Source: Cinnamomum chago (taxonomy: Eukaryota; Streptophyta; Magnoliopsida; Laurales; Lauraceae). From it: a stretch of 64,000 nucleotides of DNA. This document shows, one piece after another, positions 10,964 to 22,314 of the stretch (within the stretch, counting starts at the first letter, position 1; each line of letters starts with the position of its first letter). A model generated the notes under the pieces. It was not told the origin of the DNA. It did not search any database and saw only the letters and a list, made by a program, of their open reading frames with translations. Position numbers and translations under genes: made by a program. The stretch is from contig CP142452.1 of assembly GCA_038049695.1 (NCBI GenBank), positions 28,446,501 to 28,510,500 on the forward strand, given 5' to 3'.

Positions 10964-13266
10964 CTACTTTCCAGACGCCGCGACTTTATTCTCTGGCTCT
11001 GGAGGGACGGATGGAGCGGGAGCACCTGAAGCCTCGGGTGGAGGAGCCACGGAGGAAGCCTGGGCCTTGTTGCCCTCAGCAGGAGTCGGGGGCGGAGGAG
11101 GAGGGCCTGGGACTTCAGGAGGGGCTTCCGGAGGGTTGGAGTCAGGTTCTGACTCTGGGCTCGGTATGACAGACTGGAATTGAGGAAGATTCGTGAATAT
11201 GGGGTCATCCTCAGAGACCCCGTACTCACGAAGTGCTTCCCTGCATCCCATCTCATATAGGATCGGACTCAGATCCTTGATTTGAGCCACGTACTCCGCC
11301 GATGCCCAGTCCACTCCTTCCTGATAGGCCTTGGCGACTTAGGCTCGCAGAGCGGACTCGACATCAACCCGGTCCTTCCTGGAGGACTCAAGCTCGGCCT
11401 CTTTCCCAGCCAATTCGGTCGCCTTCTGGGCGAGCTTGGTCTCCAGTTGACTCACCCTCCTCGCCTTGTCTTCGGTTGCGCTCTTTAGGTGCTTATTCTC
11501 CCCTCGCAACTTGATTATCTCGGCCTTCGCCGCTTGTTGTACCATTGCAAACTCGGAGATCTTCTCCTCCGCCTTCTTTATTTCCGCCGCACTGGCTTCC
11601 AAAGCATCCCCCATCTTCTTTTTGTCCTTATCCATCTCGATAACCCGAGTGGCTGTCTCCTCCATCCTCTCCAGTACTACTTGGAGCTTCTGTACATTCT
11701 GCAAGGAGAGAAAAGGGGCAGGAGGTCAGAACGGACGAACAAGGCATAAAGCTTGAAGGCAAAAGAAGCGGGAATTACCTCGAGCGACGCCTTCAACGTC
11801 GAGTAGATCAGGCTTTTCGTCCCGGATCTCCTATGCCTCTCCATGTCTAAAGGGAGAGCACACGCCCGGGCAATTGCCGAGACCGTCCTGGTGGAGGTTC
11901 CCATCCGGTCCTCCACGGTCATGGGTTCGCAGGGATTAAGGTCGAGGTTGGGCATGAAGGGCATCGCCTTGGACGATCGAGGCTGCGGATCCACTTCCGG
12001 AGCCCGCTCCTCTTCGTCCCCCACTCGAGGCCTCTTTTCAGGAGGGGGCCCCTCACCCTCCTTCTCGGTCTCCGCGACCCGTGAACTGGTCTCCATGGGC
12101 GGTCAGGTGTCCTTTGGCGGCCGGGCGGCCTTGGGAGGCTCTTCCGACCTCCCCCTCTTCTCCTGCGGGGGGCCTCGCGCGCTTTTGTCTTTCGCAGTGG
12201 AGGAGGTCCCTGCTGAGCCCGAGGGGCCGGAGGGGACGCTAGCTGAAGAGCCTTGGGCAGCACCAGGCCTGCTGGGGGCACGCTTCGGGGCGGGGGGAAC
12301 TCACCCCCGAGGACCACGGCTCCCAAATTCTTCAGAGGGGGACGTGGCTCGTCCATTTCCTCTTCTGCTTGGTCTCGGTCGAGGGAGCTGCCCGCAATTA
12401 AGATCGGGCCCTGAGGCTCTGAGGTCTAGCCACTGGTCTCCGCAGGCGCGAGCACGATCTCCCCAATCGGCTCAAGGGGGATATCGGCAGTCTTCCTGGT
12501 GTAAGACTGGTACCGCGGCTTGTACCCGAGCAGCGAGAAGGCAGCCCGATCGTGGTGACCGTGGTAGCGGTAGATCTTCTCTAGCCACGCGTCGTTCCTC
12601 TTCCAACGATCAAGGTCGGCCTCTCTCCTCCTTCGCTGAACACCTGCGCAGAATATAGAGGACGTCAGCTCGGTAAATTAGCAGTGAAACAAACACAAGT
12701 AGCCCGGGGAAGCGAGTATTTACTCTGAGGGGTCCCAGGTTTGCGCGGAACCTGGATTCTCCGCGCCACCTCGGTCTCGGACGCCCCGAACTCCCAGTTC
12801 CCCGAAACTAGCAGACGATCATCCCCAGCGTATTTGCTTGAGTCCTCCAGGGCGTTAATCAAGGGTCGACGCCTAGTCCTCACCCAAAGATAGTAAGAGT
12901 CCTCGCCCCCCGCGGACTTGTAGTTGTCATAGACATCCTCTATATCATGCACGCCGAGGTTGATATCTAGGATTTGGTTCAACTCCACTACGCCCATTAT
13001 TATTTTGAACCCATTAGGCATCAGTTGGAAGGGGCAGATCCGCCACGTGCTGAGGCAGGATCGGAGAAGCGGGTGGATTGGGAACCTAACCCCACCCTCA
13101 CATACCGACACCAGAGGGAAGGGTATCCAATCCTTGTATCGGGAGAGGAATCGAAGAGGCCTTGGAGGTCATCGGGCTTCACCAGAACATCAACTGGTAT
13201 TTCATACGCCACCCTGAATCCCTCCATGGCTAGGGGGGCCTCTAGCCAGTGGTTGTAGATTCCCAT
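10964..13266 (-). pseudogene. Antisense three-exon gene of element A (PF04195-like)
   Basis: It is transcribed opposite to pol. Exon 1 (13266-12724) begins MGIYNHWLE and carries GGVRFPIHPLL and PFQLMPNGFKIIMG, the pattern of the 'putative gypsy type transposon' domain PF04195. Intron 1 is 12723-12644 (GTAAAT...GCGCAG, 80 nt). Exon 2 runs 12643-11779 and includes a KRPRV nuclear-signal-like patch. Intron 2 is 11778-11699 (GTAATT...TTGCAG, 80 nt), phase 0. Exon 3 (11698-10964) is a long coiled coil followed by a Pro-rich tail with a run of prolines. Frameshifts in exons 1 and 2 and a TAA at 11341-11339 make this copy dead. The function of such Tat antisense genes is not established. Confidence 0.82.
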
Positions 13267-13580
13267 TTCCTAGAAACTAAAAGGAGGGCGAAGAACAAAG
13301 AAGAAGAAACAAGACCTAGAAAAAACCTAAAGGGCGGAAACCCTCTAGAAAAAGGGAAAAAAGAGGTGGAAGGAGAGTAGCAGAGAGGAGAACTCACAGA
13401 GAGGGATGTGACGGTTTGCAAAGAATGAAAAGTGAGGAGTAGAAATCAAAGGAAGAGAAGTCTCCGGGTTCGTCGGAGTTCAGTCTTTAGCAGGATGCCT
13501 TCCTCAACTAGGTCTCTTCTTCAGCAGGGTTTCCTTCAGGCGAAAGTAGAAATAAGAGGAGAAAGGGAAGAGGGCGTCCC

Positions 13581-13692
13581 TATTTTATAGAGGGACGAAC
13601 CTCTTGATTGCCGCGCACGCGAAGCAACGCCTCGAGCTCACCACGCGCCGCTTCGATCCCGGTGAACGACCAAACGAAGGGTTACACGTGGC
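13581..13692 (-). promoter_or_regulatory. Antisense promoter of element A (TATA box and G-box)
   Basis: On the minus strand TATAAAATA (13589-13581) lies inside an inverted repeat, CGTCCCT...AGGGACG. An ACACGTGGC G-box/ABRE-like motif is on the plus strand at 13684-13692, about 95 bp upstream of the TATA box. The TATA box lies about 315 bp before the ATG of the antisense gene. The same arrangement is conserved in element B. Confidence 0.6.
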
Positions 13693-13922
13693 AGCGCCGG
13701 TCCATCCCCCGCCATGCCTCTGGTACAATACTTATCACCTCGGGCATACGGAACGACGTCCGCGTGCCTATCTTGATGAAGCCATTATGATACCGCATTT
13801 ATTGCCTAGGGCAAACGAAAAGGCGTCATTATGAGAATCGCATGACTACAAGATACGATAAGACAGAGCCAGCACATCCATTCGTTCTTAACTCCCGACC
13901 TCGGAAAGAGCCAAAGAGGTCG

Positions 13923-13937
13923 AGAGCTAGGGGCAAT
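13923..13937 (+). promoter_or_regulatory. Probable polypurine tract of element A
   Basis: AGAGCTAGGGGCAAT lies directly before the 3' LTR and is identical in element B at 37031-37045. It is purine-rich but interrupted, so its assignment as plus-strand primer rests on position and conservation. Confidence 0.6.
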
Positions 13938-14626
13938 TGTGTGGGGTCATTTTGTAATCACGGATTTATGTGGGGCCACTCCCCGATTTCGGACTATCCT
14001 TAGTCTCAGTGTTGTTCAAGCTCGGCAGTAGCACCATCTCGGGGGGAGCGTGGAGCCCATCTCGGTGGCTACGTTCACAAGTATCCACCTCGGTCTCGAC
14101 CTTAAGCCCGATCTCGGTCTCCTATCACTCAGCCATAAATGCAACCATAAATGCGCTGCCGTGACGGGGACGGCGAACTGACAAATAGAGTGGGCGCCGG
14201 ACCTAGATAAGTGGCACGCCTTATCTCAGGGTCACGTCCATAGGTATAGGAGATGGTCTGATGGGACGTTCCCTTTTTACCTACCCCCACTCAGGAGAGA
14301 AAGGTACATGCTGATGGGACTTTCATCTCTCCTTGAGTGGTCCAGTCCGATGACGACTCTCATGTCTATATAATGCACGAAGGAGAGCTGTAAGAGGTAC
14401 GCAACAAATCTCCCCCCCCCCCCATACTTCTCCTTCTCCATTTTTCTCAGTTATCACACTAACTTGAGCATCGGAGCGCCTCCGTCTGCCTACAGCCAGG
14501 GGCTCTGACCTTTGTTCCCCTTTTCAGGTTACCGGAGGCCCAGTCCTTCCCCTTAATCATCCCAGGATCGTCAAATCAAGAGTCGAACCCTCTTCTAACC
14601 AAGTCCGTAATTTTTAGGCACTTACA
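13938..14626 (+). repeat. 3' LTR of element A
   Basis: 689 bp, TGTGTGGGG...CTTACA, TATA box at 14367-14373. It is followed by the ATGGT duplication at 14627-14631. It carries the same 3'-specific variants as the 3' LTR of element B at four sites (see findings). Confidence 0.96.
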
Positions 14627-14800
14627 ATGGTATTCCGTTGGATACTGAGCAGGTATGGAATGGAGCAAGTCTCTCTCTAACATCTTGCGAATGGGAACAG
14701 TTCCTTCGGGGCATGTTCAGCTCTTCTTCCATAGTTGTTGAGCTTGGAGAAACTGGGAGGAAGTCTCCTTAGTTTTGCCTTCTACATAGTTGGGTATCAT
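14627..14800 (-). pseudogene. Neprosin exon 3, proximal part
   Basis: Minus strand, starting after acceptor CCACAG at 14801. It reads MIPNYVEGK, then a TGA in frame, then TCPEGTVPIRKM and RDLLHSIP. This fits the neprosin segment that follows NHTIQ and holds the CPEGTIPIRR motif (N-terminal activation region, PF14365). The in-frame TGA (AGC TGA ACA) stands where Gly is usual. Element A interrupts the exon at 14626/3078. This is the clearest proof that the gene is inactive. Confidence 0.85.
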
Positions 14801-14910
14801 CTGTGGCAACATGGAATAGCACACACATTGCATCATCTCTCATGTTTTACTCTAATCAATCGTTCTATGAATAATAGAAGAAGGAAGACGAGATAACAAA
14901 GGCAATGAAC

Positions 14911-14997
14911 CTGAATGGTGTGGTTTTTTAGCAAAGGATTATCCAAAGCAGGTTGCATGTAAATATCAACACAATCTATGATATCCCCATCTTCACT
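14911..14997 (-). pseudogene. Neprosin exon 2
   Basis: 29 codons between acceptor TACGTCAG and donor CAG|GTTCAT, phase 0 on both sides. It reads SEDGDIIDCVDIY, then QPALDNPLLKNHTIQ, an almost consensus piece of the neprosin activation peptide (DGDIIDCV...QPAFDHPLLKNHTIQ). It joins in frame to exon 1 (ending KTIK) and exon 3 (beginning MIPNY). Intron 2 is only 110 bp. Confidence 0.9.
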
Positions 14998-15466
14998 CTG
15001 ACGTAACAAAATAATAGGAAGAATCACTGAGTTAACAATTTATATCATAAAAGGTGATAAAGAAGAGAAATATTATGCAGAGTTTGTATGCTTATGATGC
15101 ATAGCATAGAAGATGAAAACAGTTAATCAAATTGGGCGTTATCATGGATAGGCTCACCTGAGAATTGTTAGAATCAAGCAATTCAAACCATTCTTTGAGG
15201 GAATCCTTGAGGGATGAAAATAAACCTAAAATTGAAGTCAGCCCATACACTGCAAAGTCTATTTCCTTTTCCTGACAATTTTTTTGGTGGATGGGCCAGA
15301 TTATTTGAATAGCGTGATAATTTGCAATTAGGCGCATTCATGTTGGCCTACTAGGTAAAGAGTTTAGATCTTGTATACCTACTTAAGGTTAGGGACGACG
15401 ATGGATTGGGTCATGTGGACCTCAATCATATCCTAGTCCTAGCCAAGAAAATCTTGTTATGAGGGC
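14998..15466 (-). other. Neprosin intron 1, part next to exon 2
   Basis: Non-coding. With 37752-38016 it makes up the original intron 1, about 730 bp before transposon insertion. I see no motif beyond the splice acceptor at 14998-15000. Confidence 0.6.
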
Positions 15467-15808
15467 CATAGTTTTGAAAATCAGAATCGTATCGCAAATC
15501 ATTTATACGCATGAATCAAATCGAATCGTGAATCGTATGATTTATATTTTTCTAATAAAAAAATAATTATAAATTAAAAAAGAAAAAGAAAAGGTAGTTA
15601 TTCATAACTATCTAATTTCCCATTTATAGCAGCATAAATATAATGACAAATAAGTCTATCGTCCAATCATATCAAGAACATCATGACATATATTAATACA
15701 TAACAAATGATGTGGAAATAGTTTAATAAGTTTAAGGTATCAATATATGTATATATTTTTTCTTATGTTTGAATTAAGAGGATTTAACAGAAAAAATCAC
15801 TTTATCCA

Positions 15809-15953
15809 CACGTGTTATGCGATCAAGCACTTTGGCAAGTGGGGCACCAATTAGAGCAATTTGGCCCAATTTTTTTTTTTTTTACCTATTTGGTACATCG
15901 TCGGCACTGACCTTATTTACACTAAATGAGGTCGGCGATGCTGTCCGCGAACC
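15809..15953 (+). repeat. Left inner terminal inverted repeat of the PMD composite
   Basis: Pairs with the reverse complement of 25716-25864. Shared blocks include TCAAGCACTTT, GTGGGGCACCAATTAGAGCA and CACTGACCTTATTT. By eye there are about 21 mismatches in about 140 aligned bases outside the T-run. Both copies begin with CACGTG on the outer side. Similarity fades on either side. Confidence 0.8.
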
Positions 15954-16348
15954 ATATTAGGGCTCATATCCCTGTTTCTTCTCATTTTTCTCTTCTCTCT
16001 TCTGGCCTACCATCGAGACTGACCTTGGACGAGTGACGAAGAGCGGTTGCTTCCATTTCCAGGACCACCAGCATTCAAACTAAATTCCTCAACTGCTTTT
16101 CTTTGCTCCTATTGTTTTTTCCATCGTCCGTGATTTCTACTGACACTCCAGAGGTATTTATCTCCTTCCATTTTTTAAATCCTTGTCAATGTTTTTGTAT
16201 TTGCCCCCCCCCCCCTCCCTTTTGTTTTCCCGCCATCCCGCATATGATATCGAAGTGCATAGTTTGTTATCTTCAATGTCGTATTCAATTTGTACATTGT
16301 TTGTTTGCATTGATTCGGGTTTGTAGATTCCAAATTTAAGGTATTTTC

Positions 16349-18060
16349 TGAAAGTCCGGGGACCCTAACCCTAGAGGGGGGGTGAATAGGGTGAGCAACA
16401 AATTGTGACCAATTATGACAAATTTTAACTTCTTAAAAATAAACTAGTCACAAGTGATGATAAACAAACAATATGCGGAAGCTAAAAAGAATCACCACAA
16501 CGCATTCACCACCACACAAAGATTTAAAGTGGTTCGGCCTCAATGCCTACATCTACTACCGGCTTGTGATCCAATCACCCCACCGGATTTCCACTAACTA
16601 TGCTTTTCAATAGGCTAAGCAATAACCTTTACAATGTTGTTTTTCTAGGCTAAACAACAACCTTTACAAGATGTTTTTTCTAGGCTAAGCGATAACCTTT
16701 ACACAATGTTTTTCTTAGGCTAAACAATAACCTTTACACAAAAAAGGATTTCTCAAAGAATGTGTCTTCACAAAAGAACACTCTAAAAGATACAATTTAA
16801 GCACAATTAAAATGCCTCTTAAATAGGCGGATATGAAAGTGAATAACTAACTCACACACACACTAAATGAATGCAAAGATGTATGCTCATGATGTGTGTG
16901 TGTGTGATAACTTCAATCAAGTTAAAAACAAAGCTCAATTAATATATTGCTTAAAGCAATTCAAAGTTTAAGGCTCATAAAAGATTTGATTGAAGTTTGA
17001 TGCAAATCACATGTATGAATATCAACTTGTTAATGACATGAAAATCAAGAGCTCACAAGTTGTATGAAATTTGTTAACTTAGAACATGTGATGCAAGTGC
17101 AATGTTGTTTTCAAAACTAAACAAATTTAACTAAAGTTCAAATGAATGAAAACAACAAATGAAGATTCAATCAAGTAAAAGAATCATGCTATAAAAGAAA
17201 ACAAAGTTTTTGGCTAAGCATGATTAAGGAAGATTTTAAAACAACTTGAATTGAAATCAAAGTGAAAAATCCAATCTTAATTAGATCAAAGATTAAGAGA
17301 AGAGTGAATTCAACACATCATAGTTATAATGCTAAAATTAATTTACCAATAATTTAAACAAAGCATATAACATATGATTAATAAAAAGTAAAGCTTACTT
17401 AGTGATTTAACTGCATTGATCCAAGCTTTAGCTTCACTTATAACCCCTTGATCTCTCTTAGTTCATCTCCTTTTTCTTTGTCTCAAAGCACCTCAAGAGG
17501 CTCTTGGTTCCTCTTTCTTTTAACCACTTTTTTCAAAGGAATGAACTTGTATTTATACTAAAAAAAATGAGTTCCTGCGTGCCCCCGGTCGACCTGGCCT
17601 TCACAACGGTCATAAAATTGACCGTTTGAAAAAGGGCAACGGCACTTTACCCGGTCGACCTACTGTGTGGCTGGTCCAGGTCGACCCCCTTGGACCAAAA
17701 ATTCCCAAAAATTGCATATTTGAAGGTTTTTCTAGGAGGGGATTTTTGGGCCATTAAATCAAGCTTGGAAACATGTTGTAAATCAAACTAAGATGTTTAA
17801 AAACATGAAACACAAAAAGCCTAAAATGATTCGAAACTTTAAATCCAATGGCTTGCTTGATTTGATCAAACTCTTTTCAAATTTAAATGCATCCAATATC
17901 TAAAACCAAAACATGCATAAATCAAGATTTCTACAAGTCTAGAAACCAATGCATGTGAAAATCAAGATTTCAAGATTTTCTAAATCAATGCAAGTGTGTG
18001 AATCAAATGATGCTCAAATGTTAATGCATCCATCAAATTGCAAATACAAAATCCCTAACA
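16349..18060. mobile_element. Solo LTR, 1.71 kb, TSD TTTTC
   Basis: The sequence starts TGAAAGTCCGGGG and ends ATCCCTAACA, flanked by TTTTC at 16344-16348 and 18061-18065. It contains no coding region. TG...CA ends plus a perfect 5-bp duplication with no internal domain indicate a solo LTR left by LTR-LTR recombination. Orientation and superfamily are undetermined. It interrupts the non-coding 5' part of the PMD composite. Confidence 0.88.
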
Positions 18061-18065
18061 TTTTC

Positions 18066-18683
18066 AGTTAAGAAGGACGATGGAGGATTAGGGTTTGTTT
18101 TAACGGTTCCAGAGAAGTTTGAGTGAGTTATTTTTGTTTTCCAAACTTGAGGATGTTGTATGCAGTCAAATGCCAGTAGTGGTTCATTTGTTCCTTTTTG
18201 TGTTTCTTCATTTTGACAATGTGAATGGGTTCATATGCTAGGTGTTACGAGACTGCTTCTTATTAGCAATGTGAATGGGTTTATATGATAGGATTAGCCT
18301 CTCAAAATCTCTTCATAATAAGAGATAGATGGACCATTAGCAACTGCAGCCTGTAATGCATCAATTCATATGTGAAAAAAAGAAGAAGGATCCCTATTCA
18401 AAGAACCACATCCACATGAGTGATCGAACCATATCATCTCCTCCTCACATGACTTGAATATTGCACACAACATGTAGAATGTGAATTGATGACACATTTG
18501 AACTACAGTACCCACCATCTCTAAAAGAATTACACCACAGCATTTAGTACTCAGAGCTTCATCAACCAATCATCACCTCACTAACCAAATAGATCATTAG
18601 AATCTCAATGGCTCTACACCATTAGTTATCTTGAAACTAGTACAAGGAACTTTCTTTAACAAATAAGGTTGGCATTTATATAC
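18066..18683. other. Composite spacer between two solo LTRs
   Basis: Non-coding stretch of the PMD composite. I see no gene, no internal repeat and no motif of note. It ends in the TATAC duplication of the next solo LTR. Confidence 0.5.
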
Positions 18684-21381
18684 TGTCGCGACCCCGGACC
18701 GAGGGGGACTGGGCCCGCGACCGTTGTGAAGATGCGAAATCAATTAGAAATTTTCCACAGGTTCCCGCGGTGAGGATTCCCGAGACACAGGGACTAACTC
18801 ACATGATCAAGTTTGCGGAAGCGTGTAGCAAATCACATCAAAACGAAGCACGAATAATATTTCCAAGTGCAAGAGTAATAATATCAAGACGAGGTATCAA
18901 AAGAATGAAATATAACATAGCAATCCCATCATAATTCAAGTTATAAAGTTGACCAAAAGTAAGTTAAGTTGTTACATCCCAAGTAAGAGGCCAACAAAGG
19001 CGAATACAATTTCCAAAATAAAACAGAAGAACCCAAGGCATAATGAAGCGAAACTCAAGACCATGCCCGACGTCTAGTTGACATTGTCGAGCTGCTACTC
19101 TCAAACTGGGGGTGGCTCAACAGCCTCATTTCGACGCTCCTCCTCAAAGGCAACGTCGCCTGCACCTGGGCACCAAAAATACACGCATCAAACACGACGG
19201 TTTGGCAGGTAATCAATTTAGACATGAGCATGGAACAATGGAAGTTTAAAGAAACCATATTAAAACAATTACATGTCTAAGGTACATTTCGAAGATACAA
19301 AACAAGCTAGCATGAATACTTATAACATCATGAATAGTAAATCCACAAAGAGCCCATCCTTTCTCTATCATATAAAATGAAAAGAGCAAGCACGCACGAC
19401 AAACACGATAAACACGATAAACGAAACACGATTCCCACGCCACACTATGGTAGACGGGGATTTCCGACCGCGGAACCGGACACGCACGGTGTAATAGAAC
19501 ACACGACCAATCTACAGATAATCCACATGTTTAAGGACCCCCGGACAGTGGATCAGACTGAAGGGGTAGTCCAAGCTCAGTGGTGTTCACTTGAATTCAT
19601 GAATGCACAAAACACGCGATACACGTTTCAAACACATCGAAATAAATGAAAAAATCACTTATCAAAACGAGAGAAGACACGGCTAGCAAAAGGCATAAAT
19701 CATATGCATACAAGCTTAAGAAGTGATCCCCTTTTTATTCTTAAAACAAATCTTCAAACGAGCTTATACTTGAATTTCAAAACAAGTACACGATCATACT
19801 TGTTGTATAAAAACTAAAGTTTGAAAGCAAGATCTATCAAGCATATGTAAGGACCTTTGGTTGACCCTTGTGTAATTGAAACCCAAATGCTGGAATTTAA
19901 AAGAGAATTGGTGCCCCCGAAGTTTTAAAGACATTTCGGGTTTCAAGTACACAACATCAGGCTAAAGGTCCCTAATCATATTCTGGTTTTCACTCTTACA
20001 GAAATTCTTTAAAAGCAAATCGTTTTGCCAATTTGGTCAGCTCTCGGTCACCTGTCGACTAGTCGAAATGGGGTGTATCGGCTAGCCGCCATCTGACCAA
20101 CGGTTGATTGCTTGAATCCATGTCAGGAAATGCAACATACTGGAAAAGGAACCGAACTTAATTCGGTTGGCTCCCGGTTAACTGAAATGGGTATTTCGGC
20201 TAGCCGCCAACTGACTGACATTTCCTTGACGCGATGCAAGCTTCTGGAAAAGGAACCGACAAGGCTCGGTCATGCGCCTATTTCGACTAGCTGCAAGCTG
20301 ACCGATGCTGCACGGGCAGTGTATTTCAAGTCAGATTTTCCATAATTTTTCTTCCTTTCTTCTAACAACTGATTCACCTGCACTTCCCTGAGCCTTCATG
20401 CTCTCCAAAGGATCAATTACACATTTCCAATCATTCACACCATAATTAAACCATTCAATCTCCATTCCATTCATCAATAATTCCAATCTCCATCAAAACC
20501 AGCCCCAACATTTAAACAAAGCATGGGTTTGGAATTCAAAACAGAATTTCAAAAGCTTGAAGTGAAATTAACATCAATGCTTATAAAGAAATGGAGAACA
20601 ATTAAGGAGAGTCTAGATAACATAAGAAAAATAGAAACTTAATCACACGTACAATGCATTTAAAATCAAGAATGCATTTCAAATCAAGCATGCATACAAC
20701 ATTCCTAGATTGGTTACTTGCCTTTGCCCAAATGCCACACAATCTTCCTCAAAGACCTGACCTACGAGCTAAGCCAAGAAGCTACAAAAAAACCCCATGA
20801 AAACCATTCAAAATTTTTCAAAAGAGTAGCAGGAATTCTAAAATGAACGTGAGGGTGGAGGAAGGTGACTTAAATAGCCTGGAAGTGGGGCCCAACATGT
20901 CTGAAACTTGCATTGGCTAAAACATGGTCTTGCGGGCCCCGGACGAGATCGACGAAGAAGGAAAAATGATCCATGAAAAATCTAGTTTTCAAAAAGTATA
21001 ACTTTGACATGGTTTTGAGATTTTGAAATTTGTGTCCAGATTTGGGTGTGAAAAGACAATTTTACCCTTTTGGGCTAAAACTTGGATTTTTGGGCTTCAA
21101 ACACAGACAAGCTGAAAACGAAAGTTGTAGAGAATACTAAAACCATTTAAAAGAAATCAAAATCACACTTAAAACGGAAATCAAAAAGATCCCCTCATAG
21201 TTGCACGTACACTCAGGCCTTCCTGAGCATGTCTAACTAATATCAAACGCTCTCAAAATTCTCAAAGCTATGTCCAGAACTAAAAATAATTATATTCTAA
21301 CCCAACGGTCATTAAACCCTCTTAAGACTAATCACACACTAAGTACACACTAATCGGGTTTATTTGGGTCGGGGTCTAACA
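18684..21381 (+). mobile_element. Solo LTR, 2.70 kb, TSD TATAC
   Basis: The sequence starts TGTCGCGACCCCGGACCGA and ends GGGGTCTAACA, flanked by TATAC at 18679-18683 and 21382-21386. No coding domain is present. Length and the TGTCGCGACC start resemble LTRs of the Tekay/Del chromovirus group, but this is resemblance only. It lies inside the PMD composite, so it is younger than that element. Confidence 0.88.
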
Positions 21382-21386
21382 TATAC

Positions 21387-22314
21387 TAACACAGTCTATA
21401 TCCCCTATCATTTCAAGAAATCAAGATGAATAGCTGGTTGCAAACTTGCAACCGATGATCTAAGATGTAAATAGAGAAATAAGAACAGATCTATGGTTTC
21501 AATCCATCAGTGCTGGTTTTGTTTAGTTGGGTTTTGTGCTATGTGGTGAAATCAATGACAATTTATATGGGCTTTGGATTGATGAACAAGCACTTCATTG
21601 GATGATTTTGTTCATTTTAAGCTTTCCTTACCGCCTTGAATGATTGATAGAATGGGTGTTTTGTTTTGAGGGCAATTGAATGAATAGTTGGTTATAGGTT
21701 TTTGTTATTCTTTGGGTGGTTGGTAAATGTAGAAATGCAGTTTATGGGTTTCATTTGATGATTTGTGTTTTGTGCTTTGTGGTGGAATAAGTTTTAATGT
21801 GGACATTGTGTAGCTTGAATACCGATACAATGGGTGTTTTGTGTTTTAGGGCAAATGAATGGATGGTTATATGCTTAGCTATTCCTTATGTGATGTGGAA
21901 ATGTGGAAATGCAATTTTTTTTTATCATTGAATGATTTGTATTTGTGGTGGAATCAATGTTGATCTATGCACTGTTTGGATTGATGGACAATTTCTTGGC
22001 TGATTTTTTTCATTTCATATCTTCTTTGTGGCTTAAATGCTTGTTAGAATGGGTATTTTGTCTTTAGGATAATTAAATAGATAAATAGTTATATGTTTAG
22101 ACATTATGGAGATATATACAGGACCTTGATTTTCTTAGGATTTGAATTACTATGTTGATGTTTGTGTTTTCATTTTCCATTTGCCTCTTGATTCATCTTC
22201 CATTATAGAGGAGAGTATTGGGTGGTCGGTTTTGGATATTCGGCTTTCATAGTTTATTCATGCTTTCCTTCATAACATTCAATGTTATCATGTCTAATTT
22301 GGATGTACACAGAT
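21387..22314 (+). other. 5' leader region of the PMD pseudogene
   Basis: T-rich non-coding sequence with repeated phrases such as GAATGGGTGTTTTGT and short imperfect duplications. It precedes the first PMD ATG, which follows a plausible acceptor (TACACAG). No separate gene is seen. Confidence 0.45.

Larger units (their letters stand above)
3078..14626 (+). mobile_element. Element A: full-length Ty3/gypsy retrotransposon, Tat lineage
   Basis: An 11.5-kb element bounded by LTRs (3078-3753 and 13938-14626) that begin TGTGTGGGG and end CTTACA. It is flanked by a perfect 5-bp duplication, ATGGT (3073-3077 and 14627-14631). The order PBS, gag, protease, RT, RNase H, second RNase H, integrase, tandem repeats, antisense gene and PPT marks the Tat group. 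The dual RNase H and the antisense PF04195-type gene downstream of pol are the key signs. By eye the two LTRs differ at about 26 of roughly 660 aligned bases (about 4%), so the insertion is moderately old. Coding regions are broken by several stops and frameshifts, so the copy is not autonomous. It sits in exon 3 of the neprosin-like gene. Confidence 0.96.

Noticed and set aside
11843-12658. 271-codon plus-strand open frame in element A
   Set aside because: It is the complement of exon 2 of the antisense gene, whose splice sites and domains are conserved in element B; the plus frame is not conserved there.
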